Virus record (IMG/VR): IMGVR_UViG_3300032088_000074
Location: 1 to 25,233 of that record
Reading direction: 5' to 3' (one strand)
Source of the DNA: a virus
Length of the DNA stretch: 25,233 nucleotides
In this document: piece by piece, positions 1 through 8,534 of the stretch
How positions within the stretch are numbered: the stretch's first letter is position 1
Layout of the letters: each line of letters opens with the position of its first letter
Translations under genes and position numbers: made by a program
Notes under the pieces: model-generated
What the model was told of the DNA's origin: nothing
Database searches by the model: none
The model's input: the letters and a program-made list of their open reading frames with translations, nothing else

Positions 1-663
1 ACAGGTGGTACTGTAGGGGCTATTACAGTAGATGTAAACGGTGTAGAAGTATCTAATGCACTTTTTCACACTAGTACAGAAACAACTATTGACAATTTAG
101 TAAACACTGCTAATGGTATCTATCAAACAAACGATTGGTACATGCAGAAAATAGGAACAGACACAATAAGAGTTATTTCTAAAAATCCAGGTGAACTTTA
201 CAACGGTCTTGATTTAAACGTAGGCTTTAGTGGAGATATAACTGTACAAATGATAGACGATCCAACTGCTTATGGTGTTGGAACTGACAATTCTTTTGAG
301 TTTGGTATCGCTGATTTATATGGAACAAGTGAACCTCCTGTAGGAAATAGTGGTCCTGACTTTCAAGATGGTGTATATGAATTTACTTATATTGTTTATA
401 ATAAATCAAACATAGAAGTAGCAAGAATACAAAAATGTGTACTGTTTGATTGTAATGTAAAGAAATGTGTTAAAGATGCTTTAATTAAATTAGCAGACGA
501 TTGCTGTAGCGATTGTAGTAAAGACTTAACAGAGAAAGTATTGTTAGTTAAATCTAAAATAGAACAAGCAAAAGCTCAACTTGAAAAAGGTTTAGGCGAT
601 TGTGCTAATAAAACAATTAAGTCTGCTAATAAGATATGTACTAATATTTGTTTAGATTGTTAA
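1..663 (+). CDS. Phage structural protein, 5' end outside window
   Basis: The reading frame is open from the first base of the window and ends at TAA 661-663, so the gene starts upstream; the internal ATG at 142 is not a convincing start. The visible part is a beta-rich stretch followed by a C-terminal tail of about 65 residues. That tail contains a CC-x2-C cluster, further spaced cysteines and a Lys/Glu-rich helical segment. The next gene starts 1 nt after the stop, so it belongs to the same late operon. I do not recognise a named family. Cysteine-rich tails recur in the next two proteins, which suggests a shared virion complex, perhaps head-neck or tail. That role is inferred from position only. 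Confidence 0.7.
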   Translation, partial: TGGTVGAITVDVNGVEVSNALFHTSTETTIDNLVNTANGIYQTNDWYMQKIGTDTIRVISKNPGELYNGLDLNVGFSGDITVQMIDDPTAYGVGTDNSFEFGIADLYGTSEPPVGNSGPDFQDGVYEFTYIVYNKSNIEVARIQKCVLFDCNVKKCVKDALIKLADDCCSDCSKDLTEKVLLVKSKIEQAKAQLEKGLGDCANKTIKSANKICTNICLDC

Positions 664-664
664 T

Positions 665-2155
665 ATGGGAACTTACGCAATTACATTAACTAATTATACA
701 GAAAGGTATAATGAATCACTTTTATATAAAGGTCTTGCTCATAATATAAATGATACGAACCAAAAATATAAACCAAAAGAAATTGTATTAAATGATTATA
801 GTAATAGTAAAGGTATTTCTTTGTCATCTGATTCTTTTTGGGATAGTTATGATAATAGATACATTTATTTTTATATCGAAGCTGGTGGTTCAGCATATAT
901 TTTAACTAAAAATGATGATAATGAATGGGTAGATTATAAAACTTTATCTAATCCTGCTCACGCTAGTTTTTCTGCAAATTATTTTATTAGAACAGAATCA
1001 GGAAAAGTTTATGGATTATCTAGTGGTTTAGGAGAATACGATAAAGATTTTAACTATACGCCTAATGGTTATGACTTTGCAGTAGGAACAACTATGGCTT
1101 ATGATACAAAAAGAAATTATTTATTAGTAGCGGGAGTCAATCCATTTGGGGGGTTTCCGTCTGCAACTAAATTTATTACACAATTAGATTTAAACAAGGA
1201 GGCTAGTACTATTGTTGGAATTACTGATTTACTATTTCCAATTATTTTAAATCAATATACTACTACAAATGAAGTGATTTCTTTTTTAACTTATAGTAGT
1301 TCTGACGATATGTACTACTATGTAGTTGGTAATAATATTTATAAAACAAACCCAACAACAGGAGTTGCAGAAATAGTAAAAACAAAAGGTACTGACGTTA
1401 TTGGTTTTATTATAGAAGAGGGTACAAATACAGCTTATTATGCTTATATAGAAAATAATGTTACTAACAATGTAATTGTATCTAAATTTAACCTAGACGA
1501 TCCTAATGGCGAGGGTAGTTATATAGACTATACTGTAGGTAATGTATATAAATTTCAATTTATTTACGTAGGAAAAGTTACAGTTTTTTTATCAAAACTT
1601 GCAATAACTAGCACACACGAAAGCGTTACAGTTCTTTCTTCAGACTTAATAACTAATTTAAGTAGAGAAAAGTACATGGCAACGCCAATAAGCGTTACAA
1701 GCGGTTTGTTTAATTTAACATTTCCAACTCCTACTCAATATTTCTATAGTACTGTTGGGGGAAAACAAGTAGTAACTCAAAATCCTACACAAAAATTTAA
1801 ACCATTATCAGGAGATGAGGTTGATATTCATATACCTGTTTCTATAAACTCACCACTAGGAGGAATATCTATGGGTACAACTTCTTCTGTATTGAATATA
1901 AACCCTGTTGTTGCTTACCCTGTTGTAAGTACTCCAACTGTAGAAGATTGTTGCTTAGACGAGCTTAAATGCGACATAAATACTAAATTAGCAAAGAAGA
2001 GTTGTGAAGCTACAAAGAGGGCAATAGTAGGTAGGCATTACGGTGGAATGACTAACGATTCAGAATTATTAGAAGCATTACTTTGGATAACAACTTTCGA
2101 CTGTTTAACTTGTGATGAAATAGAAAAACTTAGATGTATAACTTCAAAAATATAA
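665..2155 (+). CDS. Large virion protein with Cys-rich C-terminus
   Basis: This is a 496-aa protein rich in Asn, Thr, Ser and Tyr. Its first ~400 residues look like repeated beta-strands with many aromatic Y/F residues, reminiscent of a propeller or fibre protein. The last ~70 residues switch to a helical cysteine-rich tail with an EDCC-x4-LKC cluster and a CLTCDEIEKLRC-type cluster. There is no signal peptide or membrane helix. It starts 1 nt after the previous stop and is followed 4 nt later by another structural gene. A tail or neck-associated virion protein is the most likely reading. I recognise no catalytic motif. Confidence 0.65.
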   Translation: MGTYAITLTNYTERYNESLLYKGLAHNINDTNQKYKPKEIVLNDYSNSKGISLSSDSFWDSYDNRYIYFYIEAGGSAYILTKNDDNEWVDYKTLSNPAHASFSANYFIRTESGKVYGLSSGLGEYDKDFNYTPNGYDFAVGTTMAYDTKRNYLLVAGVNPFGGFPSATKFITQLDLNKEASTIVGITDLLFPIILNQYTTTNEVISFLTYSSSDDMYYYVVGNNIYKTNPTTGVAEIVKTKGTDVIGFIIEEGTNTAYYAYIENNVTNNVIVSKFNLDDPNGEGSYIDYTVGNVYKFQFIYVGKVTVFLSKLAITSTHESVTVLSSDLITNLSREKYMATPISVTSGLFNLTFPTPTQYFYSTVGGKQVVTQNPTQKFKPLSGDEVDIHIPVSINSPLGGISMGTTSSVLNINPVVAYPVVSTPTVEDCCLDELKCDINTKLAKKSCEATKRAIVGRHYGGMTNDSELLEALLWITTFDCLTCDEIEKLRCITSKI

Positions 2156-2159
2156 AATT

Positions 2160-2876
2160 ATGAGTGACTGCGGATGCGGATGCAATGGAGCTGGGGATTG
2201 CACAGACAACTTAAACAGCAATGCAAAGAATGCACAACTAACAGGAAATATTAATTACGATGGTTCTGCTTTAGCTTGTTCGAACAATACTGATATAAGT
2301 ATAGCTAATGGAGAGGGATTAAACTCTATTATACAAAAAGTACTTACTGCTTTATGTCCAATAACACAAAGCAATAGTAGTTATTTAGCGCACACTAGTG
2401 TAGACAATAATCTTACTAATCCTATTGCTACAGTGCAGACATTAAATTCTGTTGAGTTTAATGGTGTAAATAATATTAAGGAAAATGAAATGATTAAGAT
2501 TAAATACACAGGTACTCTTAGCACTGTAGCGAGTACTGGTGGTTTAACTATCAATTTTACTATTTTTGGAAAAGATTCTTCAGGCGCAACTACAACTCCT
2601 GTAAATTTTATTAGCGCAACTGTACCTGCTGGTGTTACAACTACAGACCAATTTGTTTACTCTGTAGAAGTAATTAAAATCTCTAATACTATTTTACATT
2701 TTTCTGTAAATGGAGAAACAAGATTAGCATCTATACCTAAAAACATAAGTAATAATAATATAGGTTCACCTAATTTATCTGTTTACGATTTAGTTATTAA
2801 TGCTACAGCGTCAAGAAATAATATTGGTGATGTATTTAATTTAGATTATGTAAGTATGGAACACATTAGACCTTAA
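2160..2876 (+). CDS. Virion protein with CGCGC N-terminus, probable fibre/decoration
   Basis: This 238-aa protein begins with a very cysteine-rich leader (CGCGC-N-GAGDC within the first 15 residues). A short helical region with 'LTALCPI' follows, and then a ~140-residue beta-sandwich-like region ('TGTLSTVASTGGLTINFTIFG') typical of phage fibre or head-decoration jelly rolls. It is the last gene of the tight first late cluster, since a 52-nt A/T-rich gap follows. The assignment to the virion rests on composition and neighbours. A carbohydrate-binding fibre is equally possible. Confidence 0.6.
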   Translation: MSDCGCGCNGAGDCTDNLNSNAKNAQLTGNINYDGSALACSNNTDISIANGEGLNSIIQKVLTALCPITQSNSSYLAHTSVDNNLTNPIATVQTLNSVEFNGVNNIKENEMIKIKYTGTLSTVASTGGLTINFTIFGKDSSGATTTPVNFISATVPAGVTTTDQFVYSVEVIKISNTILHFSVNGETRLASIPKNISNNNIGSPNLSVYDLVINATASRNNIGDVFNLDYVSMEHIRP

Positions 2877-2928
2877 TTATTTTTTACTATTTTAGCTATA
2901 TAACAATTTTTATTAAAAGGAAAAGAAA

Positions 2929-3387
2929 ATGGAAGTAATCGCAGACGCACAATTGGTGCAAGAAGAACAAGTAGTAACGAATGAAGTTGTATTAATTTTA
3001 GGTAGAGCAATTATTGATTTGTTAGAATCAACGCCAACAATAAATGGTAAAATGCTTTACGCTTTAGGAAAAAATGAAGCTAAGTTTGAGTCTTCTGCTA
3101 AAAAGTACAGAAGTTATCAGCTAGAACTTTTAAATAAGTATGTTGAAAAAAACGAAGACGGTTCTATTAAAGTATTAACTGAGGAAGAATCAGGTGGTAA
3201 TCCAAATAGATTTGTATTTAAAGGAGAAGACGAAGAGCAAAAGTATGAAAGCGAAATGACTAAATACTTAAAAGCTCCAGTTGAAATTGAATTACATAAA
3301 GTAGATAAGGTTTTATTTGAAGGATTAAATATTAATCCACAAAAAAACAGAAGCTTTACTATAATGGTAGATTTTTTATCAAAGTAA
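2929..3387 (+). CDS. Conserved hypothetical phage protein
   Basis: A 152-aa acidic, helical protein (residues ~10-85) with a Lys/Glu-rich second half and no membrane segment. It lies just before the endolysin gene (3 nt apart) and after a 52-nt non-coding gap. The start is ATG preceded by an A-rich leader (AAAAGGAAAAGAAA), the usual look of initiation sites here. Small proteins of this sort between structural genes and the lysin can be tail-assembly or lysis accessories, but I do not recognise a family. Confidence 0.6.
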   Translation: MEVIADAQLVQEEQVVTNEVVLILGRAIIDLLESTPTINGKMLYALGKNEAKFESSAKKYRSYQLELLNKYVEKNEDGSIKVLTEEESGGNPNRFVFKGEDEEQKYESEMTKYLKAPVEIELHKVDKVLFEGLNINPQKNRSFTIMVDFLSK

Positions 3388-3390
3388 TAA

Positions 3391-4209
3391 ATGGAAGAGT
3401 TATTAAACAGAACTGATTACCTAGTTGAGTTAAAACCTCCAAAGAAAACATTGTTGGTTGGAACTAAAAAAGATGGTTGGGCAAAAAAAGTTCAAGAGTG
3501 GTTAAACCTACATAGGTTTCATACACCTAAATTTAATACTCGTGTTGACATAGATGATTGGTACGGAAAAGCTACAGCATTAGCTGTAAAAGAGTTTCAA
3601 TTAATTAAAGGTATAGAGCAGACGGGTCAAGTAGATATGACTACTTGGCTACGTTTGGTCGCACCTATGAGAAGGGCTTTTAGAGAAGTACAGGGAGAAG
3701 TCGATATAAAACTTAGGTTAGTTCAATACATGCAACAGTTTTGCGAAGAACACCCTACAGAAATACACCCTAACAGTGGAGCTTGGGTTAGAGCCTTTAT
3801 GAAAGGTAATGAGGGAGATTGGGCAGCTTGGTGTAACGGAGTTGTTTCTACAGCTTTAGATCATGCTTGTGCATCATTAGGGTTAGAAATGAAAGACGTA
3901 ATGAAATGGTCATGGTCTTGTGAAGAAACAAAACAGTATGCTATAAAAGATAGCACTACTGCAACATATTATTCTCCTGAACAGTTAAATAAAGGAGAAG
4001 TAATTCCCGAATTAGGGGATTTATTTTTGGTTATTAGAAAATCTGATAATCGAGCAAGGCACATTGGTGTAATAGAAAAAGTAGAAGAAAGTATTGCCTC
4101 TTGTATAGAGGGCAATACAAATGATGAGGGTAGTCGAGAAGGCTATGAACTCTGTAAAAGAAAACGAAATTTATCCAATGGCAATTACGGTATAATTAAA
4201 CTTAAATAA
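3391..4209 (+). CDS. Endolysin: peptidoglycan-binding domain + CHAP/NlpC-like cysteine peptidase
   Basis: A 272-aa cell-wall hydrolase for host lysis or for entry. Residues ~27-92 form a PG_binding_1 domain: a paired-helix fold with WYGKATALAVKEFQ, the G-x-x-T-x-x-A-V-x-x-F-Q signature. After a linker, residues ~105-272 look like a papain-like amidase/peptidase. C148 in 'WAAWCNG' matches the catalytic Cys of CHAP domains ('WC' before a helix), H224 in 'ARHIGV' the catalytic His, and E240-G-N the third polar residue. There is no signal peptide, so export would need a holin. Candidates lie 4 kb downstream. The presence next to fibre genes leaves open a virion-associated lysin. Confidence 0.82.
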   Translation: MEELLNRTDYLVELKPPKKTLLVGTKKDGWAKKVQEWLNLHRFHTPKFNTRVDIDDWYGKATALAVKEFQLIKGIEQTGQVDMTTWLRLVAPMRRAFREVQGEVDIKLRLVQYMQQFCEEHPTEIHPNSGAWVRAFMKGNEGDWAAWCNGVVSTALDHACASLGLEMKDVMKWSWSCEETKQYAIKDSTTATYYSPEQLNKGEVIPELGDLFLVIRKSDNRARHIGVIEKVEESIASCIEGNTNDEGSREGYELCKRKRNLSNGNYGIIKLK

Positions 4210-4218
4210 ATTGCTATT

Positions 4219-4533
4219 ATGGGAAATTTAGATCCTAAAAACACTACAGAATTTTTACTTCAAAAAGGAAATAGGCTATTAAAAGAAATAGGTCAAGGCG
4301 GTACTTCTACAGCTAGAGTGCCTTCTGTTCAAATAATTTCTGCTACTTCAGGAAACACTACTTCAGGAGTTAAAGGAGTGGCTTTATTAGTACAGTCAAA
4401 TGATTGTACTATAAATGGAGTATCAATACCCAATGGAACTTCTATTGAATTTAACGCTACTGGTGGTGACACTGTTGATTCTATTGCTTACAATTCAGGT
4501 ACGGGTACTATTATTATAACTTATTTAACTTAA
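4219..4533 (+). CDS. Small beta-rich fibre-associated protein
   Basis: A 104-aa protein. The second half ('INGVSIPNGTSIEFNATGGDT') is a Gly/Thr-rich beta region of the kind seen in Bacteroidota phage fibre or baseplate-adapter proteins. It is the first of a run of seven short genes of similar composition, separated by 0-21 nt. Its role as a fibre component is inferred from composition and position. Confidence 0.55.
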   Translation: MGNLDPKNTTEFLLQKGNRLLKEIGQGGTSTARVPSVQIISATSGNTTSGVKGVALLVQSNDCTINGVSIPNGTSIEFNATGGDTVDSIAYNSGTGTIIITYLT

Positions 4534-4540
4534 TAAAAAT

Positions 4541-4972
4541 ATGGGAACTCGTATAAAAATTAGTGGTGGTGGTGGCACACCAGCTTTAAATAACGGAGAA
4601 GTTTTTGTAGGTAATTCTTCAAATGAAGCTGCATCTGTACCTATGAGTGGTGATGTAGCAATAGTTACAAGTGGAGCAACTACGATACAATCTGATTCTG
4701 TTACTTATGATAAGATGCAAGATACTACTCAAGCAGCTTTGTTAGGTAATCAATCAGGTGCAGGAACGGTAGGAGAAATTCCAATAGTTGAAGCATACAT
4801 ACCAGCGGGAACAGCAAGAACTTTATTAGAAACAATTACTAATTGGGATATTAATGGAGTTTATACAGGAACTACAATAACAGGAACATTTCAAGGACAG
4901 TCACACTATAATGCAAACTATTGGTTTACAGCAGTAGCTGATAACGATTGGATAAGATTAATTAGAGGTTAA
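4541..4972 (+). CDS. Probable tail fibre protein with 'GNSSNEAASVPMSGD' motif
   Basis: A 143-aa protein. Residues ~15-75 contain the low-complexity pattern 'NGEVFVGNSSNEAASVPMSG' followed by 'TSGATTIQSDSVTYDKM'. This is a recurring module in phage tail fibres, where it forms a repetitive shaft. The C-terminal half is a short beta-rich domain ('NINGVYTGTTITGTFQGQSH'). It starts 7 nt after the previous stop and 4 nt before the next gene. Taken together this is a short fibre subunit or a shaft piece, assigned from remembered motif similarity and context. Confidence 0.65.
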   Translation: MGTRIKISGGGGTPALNNGEVFVGNSSNEAASVPMSGDVAIVTSGATTIQSDSVTYDKMQDTTQAALLGNQSGAGTVGEIPIVEAYIPAGTARTLLETITNWDINGVYTGTTITGTFQGQSHYNANYWFTAVADNDWIRLIRG

Positions 4973-4976
4973 GATT

Positions 4977-5912
4977 ATGAGAATAATATTAAATAACGGA
5001 AAGTATCTAAGAAATAAACCTCCAATAGATGAATTTATTTTTAAAATTAATACTACTCTTGGTAATGGCACTAATAATTATGAATTTCAACCAACACTAA
5101 CTGGGACTTCTGATTATGACATTGACTGGGGCGATGGTATTCAACAAACAAATTTAAGTAGCTCAGTTACGCATACTTATTCTAATAGTGGTATTTATTT
5201 AATAAAAGTATTATCTCGGCAAGGTTTAACAAAATATAACTTAAATCAAACTATTATAAGGGATAAATTAATTGATGTTGTTAATTGGGGTTCAAATTCA
5301 ACTTTAACAAATTTTAGTAGTTTTTTTTATAATTGTTCAAATATTAATTCAATTAGTGCAACTGATGCACCTAATTTAACCAATGTAACAACTTTTCACA
5401 GTTTTTTAAGAGGTTCTTCAATTAATCACGATTTTTCAAATTGGGATTTCTCCAATGCAACTAACTTTACATTTTTTGCATTAAGTTCAACAAATTTTAA
5501 TAGTAAAATTGGAAATAATGATTTAAGCAATATGACTATCGGTTCTTCTTTTTTTCAAGGTGTTACAACAAATACAAGTAGTTTATCTAATTTAAAAATA
5601 TCAGGTAACTGTTCGTATTTTTTTTATAATACTTCAAATTTTAATTTTAATAGTTTAACTGATCTTGATTTTAGTGGCGTTACCAATGCAACTGGTATTT
5701 TTCAAAATTCTGATTTTTCAAATCAAAATTACCAAAACTTTTTAATTCAATTAACTGGTTGGAATGGAACAACTGCAACAAAAACATTGCAAAATAATGT
5801 TCCTATTCATTTTGCAAATGCAAAATATGAAATTGGCGGTCAAAGTGAAGATGTAAGAAATTATTTAATTAATACTTTAGGTTGGACTATAACCGATGGT
5901 GGCGGAATTTAA
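4977..5912 (+). CDS. PKD + DUF285 (BspA-like) repeat receptor-binding protein
   Basis: A 311-aa protein. Residues ~18-85 resemble a PKD-like fold: 'DIDWGDGIQQ' followed by 'VTHTYSNSGIYLIKVLS', the WGDG...HTY signature. Residues ~100-250 consist of repeats with 'F(F/L)xx(S/T)xFN' and 'DFSNxxN' periodicity, as in DUF285/BspA-like surface proteins. The protein ends 'YLINTLGWTITDGG', the usual tail of DUF285 proteins. Such domains normally sit on the surface of Bacteroidota or mollicutes and bind host proteins or glycans. In a late phage operon the best guess is a receptor-binding fibre tip. Note the Phe/Asn/Ser-rich composition. Confidence 0.7.
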   Translation: MRIILNNGKYLRNKPPIDEFIFKINTTLGNGTNNYEFQPTLTGTSDYDIDWGDGIQQTNLSSSVTHTYSNSGIYLIKVLSRQGLTKYNLNQTIIRDKLIDVVNWGSNSTLTNFSSFFYNCSNINSISATDAPNLTNVTTFHSFLRGSSINHDFSNWDFSNATNFTFFALSSTNFNSKIGNNDLSNMTIGSSFFQGVTTNTSSLSNLKISGNCSYFFYNTSNFNFNSLTDLDFSGVTNATGIFQNSDFSNQNYQNFLIQLTGWNGTTATKTLQNNVPIHFANAKYEIGGQSEDVRNYLINTLGWTITDGGGI

Positions 5913-5933
5913 AAAAATAAAATAATTAATATA

Positions 5934-6131
5934 ATGGCAAGTACAACAATAAAACCCGAACACAGTACAATTTATTACATAATATATTCAAACGATTTAT
6001 CAGTTTTATTTGACGGTAGTGTTGATGTAGGTAATGTACTAACAACAGGACAACCGAATGTTGAAGAGTTTTCAAATGAAGAAGAAATGAAAGAAAGACT
6101 TATTGAATTAGAAAAACAAAAAAACAATTAA
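5934..6131 (+). CDS. Small hypothetical in fibre operon
   Basis: A 65-aa protein. The N-terminal half is beta-like ('TIYYIIYSNDLSVLFDG') and the C-terminus is an acidic/basic helix (NEEEMKERLIELEKQK). The arrangement resembles small fibre-assembly or chaperone-like subunits often paired with fibre genes, but I cannot name a family. It begins 21 nt after the DUF285 gene, behind an A/T-only leader, and ends 3 nt before the next gene. Confidence 0.5.
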   Translation: MASTTIKPEHSTIYYIIYSNDLSVLFDGSVDVGNVLTTGQPNVEEFSNEEEMKERLIELEKQKNN

Positions 6132-6134
6132 ACT

Positions 6135-6665
6135 ATGAGTGCTACACCAAATATAGACCCTTTAAAAATTAAAGGAAATAAGCTTGATGCTACACAAGTG
6201 CCTACAGCTTCAAATGATAGTTCAGAAGGCTTTTCAGTAGGCTCAAAATGGGTAGATATAACAAATGATAAAATTTACTTTTGCTTAGATGCAACTGCTA
6301 ATTCTGCTGTATGGAGTGAATCAAATGCTTTAATGCCTACTAAATCATTTACTTTAGAAGAACCCATAAATGGTGATAACATTACAATATTTAGAACAGA
6401 TGTTGACATTACAGTTCAAGAAGTTATTGCTGTAAGTACGGGAACAACACCTAGTACAACTTATACAATTAGACATGGTTCTAATAGAAGTACAACTGGA
6501 AATCTTTTAGTTGTTAGTGCAGCAACAACAAGTACAACAACTGGTGATGTTGCAACATTAAGTGATGCTACTATTCCAGCAGATTCATGGATATGGTTTA
6601 TATGTTCAGCATCAAGTGGAACAAATGTTTATTTAAGTATTGATATAAGATACACAGAAGATTAA
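6135..6665 (+). CDS. Phage tail fibre protein
   Basis: A 176-aa protein. Residues ~25-65 read 'SNDSSEGFSVGSKWVDIT', then 'KIYFCLDATANSAVWSE'. This is a widespread module of phage fibre/appendage proteins (G-F-x-V-G-S-x-W followed by Y-x-C-x-D-A-x-x-x-A-x-W). The remaining ~110 residues form a Thr/Ser-rich beta-sandwich ('TTPSTTYTIRHG', 'TIPADSWIWFICS'), likely a receptor-binding or trimerisation head. It lies within the co-oriented fibre cluster. The module recognition is from memory of the family and no database comparison was possible. Confidence 0.68.
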   Translation: MSATPNIDPLKIKGNKLDATQVPTASNDSSEGFSVGSKWVDITNDKIYFCLDATANSAVWSESNALMPTKSFTLEEPINGDNITIFRTDVDITVQEVIAVSTGTTPSTTYTIRHGSNRSTTGNLLVVSAATTSTTTGDVATLSDATIPADSWIWFICSASSGTNVYLSIDIRYTED

Positions 6666-6670
6666 AAGTT

Positions 6671-6952
6671 ATGATAACAATAATAAGTAAAATAGAATTA
6701 GAAGATAATAACTCTTTAAAATATACAGATATTGGTCATACTGAAGATATAAACATAATCAATCAGATTAATGAAGATTACGATATGACTTTAGGTAAGT
6801 TTTTAGGAGAAAATAGAACAAAGCTTGAATTAAATCTTTTAAGTGTAAGTTCTTTCTTTTCTGAAACTTCTTATGTAAATGAAGCAAGGACTCAAGTTGA
6901 AAATATAGAGGGCTTAGGTTTAATTGAAGTAACTAATATAAATCAACTGTAA
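6671..6952 (+). CDS. Hypothetical protein, fibre operon
   Basis: A 93-aa acidic protein with no recognised domain. It is predicted to mix short strands and helices. The stop TAA overlaps the next start (TAATG at 6950-6954), so translation is probably coupled to the following fibre gene. A fibre chaperone or adapter role is possible but unsupported beyond that arrangement. Confidence 0.5.
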   Translation: MITIISKIELEDNNSLKYTDIGHTEDINIINQINEDYDMTLGKFLGENRTKLELNLLSVSSFFSETSYVNEARTQVENIEGLGLIEVTNINQL

Positions 6953-7950
6953 TGTCTGTACCTACTAAAGGAAATACTACAAGTAATAATTCAACTCCAG
7001 GTGGTAGCTTTAGGAATCAAACCCATAACCAAAATGCGGGTAGTGGTGGATTAATAGTTGCTCAATTTACAATGAGTAATAGTGTATCTTTTACAACAGC
7101 TACTTATGGTGGAGTTGCAATGACAAGATTATACTCAATTAACCGAAGTGGATTAGGTCAAAGAATGGCTTTTTATTACTTAGAGAATCCACCAACAGGA
7201 AATAATACTTTAAGAGTTAATTTCAGTGGTTCACAATGGAATCCACTTAGTACGCACATAAGAAGTTTTACAAACTCAGGAGGTATTGGAAACTCATTAA
7301 GGTCAGGAGGCTCTGCAACACCACATAACGCAAGTTTAACGGTTTCTGATGATAGTTTGATAATGATGACTTCATGTAGTATTAACGCTATTACAAGCCA
7401 ACAAATACCAACAGGAACAAATCAATCATATACGCAACATAACACCAATAGACAAGTTGGTACAGGTGCTATTTCATCAAATGCTGGTCATAGTGCAGGT
7501 AGTATTGCATTAAGAGCCACATCGACATTTGGTAATATATCATTAGATAGAACAGAAATATTAGGAATAGGCGCTACGCCTACATTAACTGTTAGCACAA
7601 CTGCATTAAGTGGATTTACTTATGTAGAGGGAAGCGGACCAAGTAACGAAGTTACTTTTACAGTATCAGGAGAAGACTTAACTGCTAACGCTACAGTATC
7701 AGCTCCATCAGATTATGAAGTGTCATTAACAAGTGGTAATGGCTTTGCAAGTTCAGTGTCATTAACTCAAAGTTCAGGAGATATTGTTGGAGAACCTAAG
7801 ACTGTTTATGTAAGATTAAGAAGTGGATTGCCAATAGATACTTACACAATAGGAAACGTAACAGTAGCATCAGCGGGAGCAATTACTAAAAACCTTAGTG
7901 TTAATGGAAGCGTAACTGAACCCCTAATAAGAAGAATAATAATAGTATAA
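6952..7950 (+). CDS. Fibre/adhesin with host-type beta-sandwich C-terminus
   Basis: A 332-aa protein, coupled to the preceding gene by a TAATG overlap. The first ~200 residues are a Ser/Asn/Gly-rich beta domain ('TATYGGVAMTRLYSI...') like those in phage fibres. The last ~125 residues ('LSGFTYVEGSGPSNEVTF', then 'VSAPSDYEVSLTSGNGF' and 'VYVRLRSGLPIDTYTIG') closely resemble a repeat common in secreted and cell-surface proteins of Bacteroidota. It ends in a short hydrophobic tail (IRRIIIV). This is the last gene of the fibre cluster before a terminator-like hairpin. The probable job is host-surface recognition, and the C-terminal domain may have been captured from a host. Confidence 0.65.
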   Translation: MSVPTKGNTTSNNSTPGGSFRNQTHNQNAGSGGLIVAQFTMSNSVSFTTATYGGVAMTRLYSINRSGLGQRMAFYYLENPPTGNNTLRVNFSGSQWNPLSTHIRSFTNSGGIGNSLRSGGSATPHNASLTVSDDSLIMMTSCSINAITSQQIPTGTNQSYTQHNTNRQVGTGAISSNAGHSAGSIALRATSTFGNISLDRTEILGIGATPTLTVSTTALSGFTYVEGSGPSNEVTFTVSGEDLTANATVSAPSDYEVSLTSGNGFASSVSLTQSSGDIVGEPKTVYVRLRSGLPIDTYTIGNVTVASAGAITKNLSVNGSVTEPLIRRIIIV

Positions 7951-7980
7951 ACAATATAATAATATTAACGTATAAATAAT

Positions 7981-8024
7981 AAATAAGCTTGTTTTTGTTG
8001 TAATAATATAAAAAACTTATTTTT
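7981..8024 (+). terminator. Terminator-like hairpin after fibre operon
   Basis: AAATAAG (7981-7987) pairs with CTTATTT (8016-8022), and a T-run opposite an A-run extends the stem. A T tract follows at 8020-8024. It lies in the 90-nt gap between the fibre gene and the next gene. It is AT-rich and weak, so it could be an attenuating terminator. Confidence 0.4.
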
Positions 8025-8040
8025 AGTAAAACTACAAAAA

Positions 8041-8400
8041 ATGAATTTTATATTACTTGCTGCAAAAGCTAATGTTTCAGTAACAGAAGTAGACTTGCCA
8101 ATTATGGTTGTTGCTCAATTAATTGTTTTTGTTGGGTCACTTGTTGGTTTTTGGTTTAATATAAAAAACAAAACAGATATGAACACAAGGTTAAATAAAG
8201 AACTTAAAGAAAAACTAAATGATCATATAACTGAATCTGACAAAAGAATTAGCACCAATAGGCAAGAGTGCAATGATGCCTATACAAAACTAGAAAACAA
8301 AATTTGCTTAATAGAAAAAGATGTAAAAAATATAACTGTAGGTATAGCTAATATTGAGGGTTATATGAAAGCAATAGTAAACAATAAACAGAATAATTAA
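8041..8400 (+). CDS. Membrane protein with coiled coil, possible lysis protein
   Basis: A 119-aa protein. There is one membrane helix at residues ~18-40 ('LPIMVVAQLIVFVGSLVGFWF'), then a charged cytoplasmic or periplasmic coiled coil (residues ~48-110, 'NKELKEKLNDHITESDKRI...'). A single N-terminal helix with a coiled-coil tail is seen in small phage lysis-region proteins (holin, spanin-like or hemolysin-XhlA-like). Its place after the fibre genes and before another membrane protein fits a lysis role. No family is confidently recognised. Confidence 0.55.
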   Translation: MNFILLAAKANVSVTEVDLPIMVVAQLIVFVGSLVGFWFNIKNKTDMNTRLNKELKEKLNDHITESDKRISTNRQECNDAYTKLENKICLIEKDVKNITVGIANIEGYMKAIVNNKQNN

Positions 8401-8416
8401 TTTTAAATTTTAAGTC

Positions 8417-8527
8417 ATGGGTTACGGAGGAAGTAAAAAACCAGTAAAAGGATTAGTAGTGTTAACTAAGCCAAAAAGTTATGGAGGAACTAAGAACAAT
8501 ACTGTTATTAGATCACAACCAAAATAA
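8417..8527 (+). CDS. Tiny basic Gly/Lys-rich protein (36 aa)
   Basis: A 36-aa open frame (ATG 8417, TAA 8525-8527) with the start MGYGGSKKP and a second SYGGTK motif. Eight lysines or arginines give it a strong positive charge, and it has no hydrophobic segment. It begins 16 nt after the membrane-protein stop and ends 7 nt before the ATG of the next membrane protein, so it fits the operon exactly. The function is unknown. Confidence 0.45.
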   Translation: MGYGGSKKPVKGLVVLTKPKSYGGTKNNTVIRSQPK

Positions 8528-8534
8528 TTTTATA

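Noticed and set aside
690-896. Minus-strand ORF of 68 aa
   Set aside because: Lies wholly inside the 665-2155 gene in the opposite direction, and its composition is a shadow of AT-rich coding DNA.
8481-8534. N-terminal extension of the holin-like gene from ATG 8481
   Set aside because: The extra 18 codons overlap a separate 36-aa ORF; the ATG at 8535 gives better spacing.
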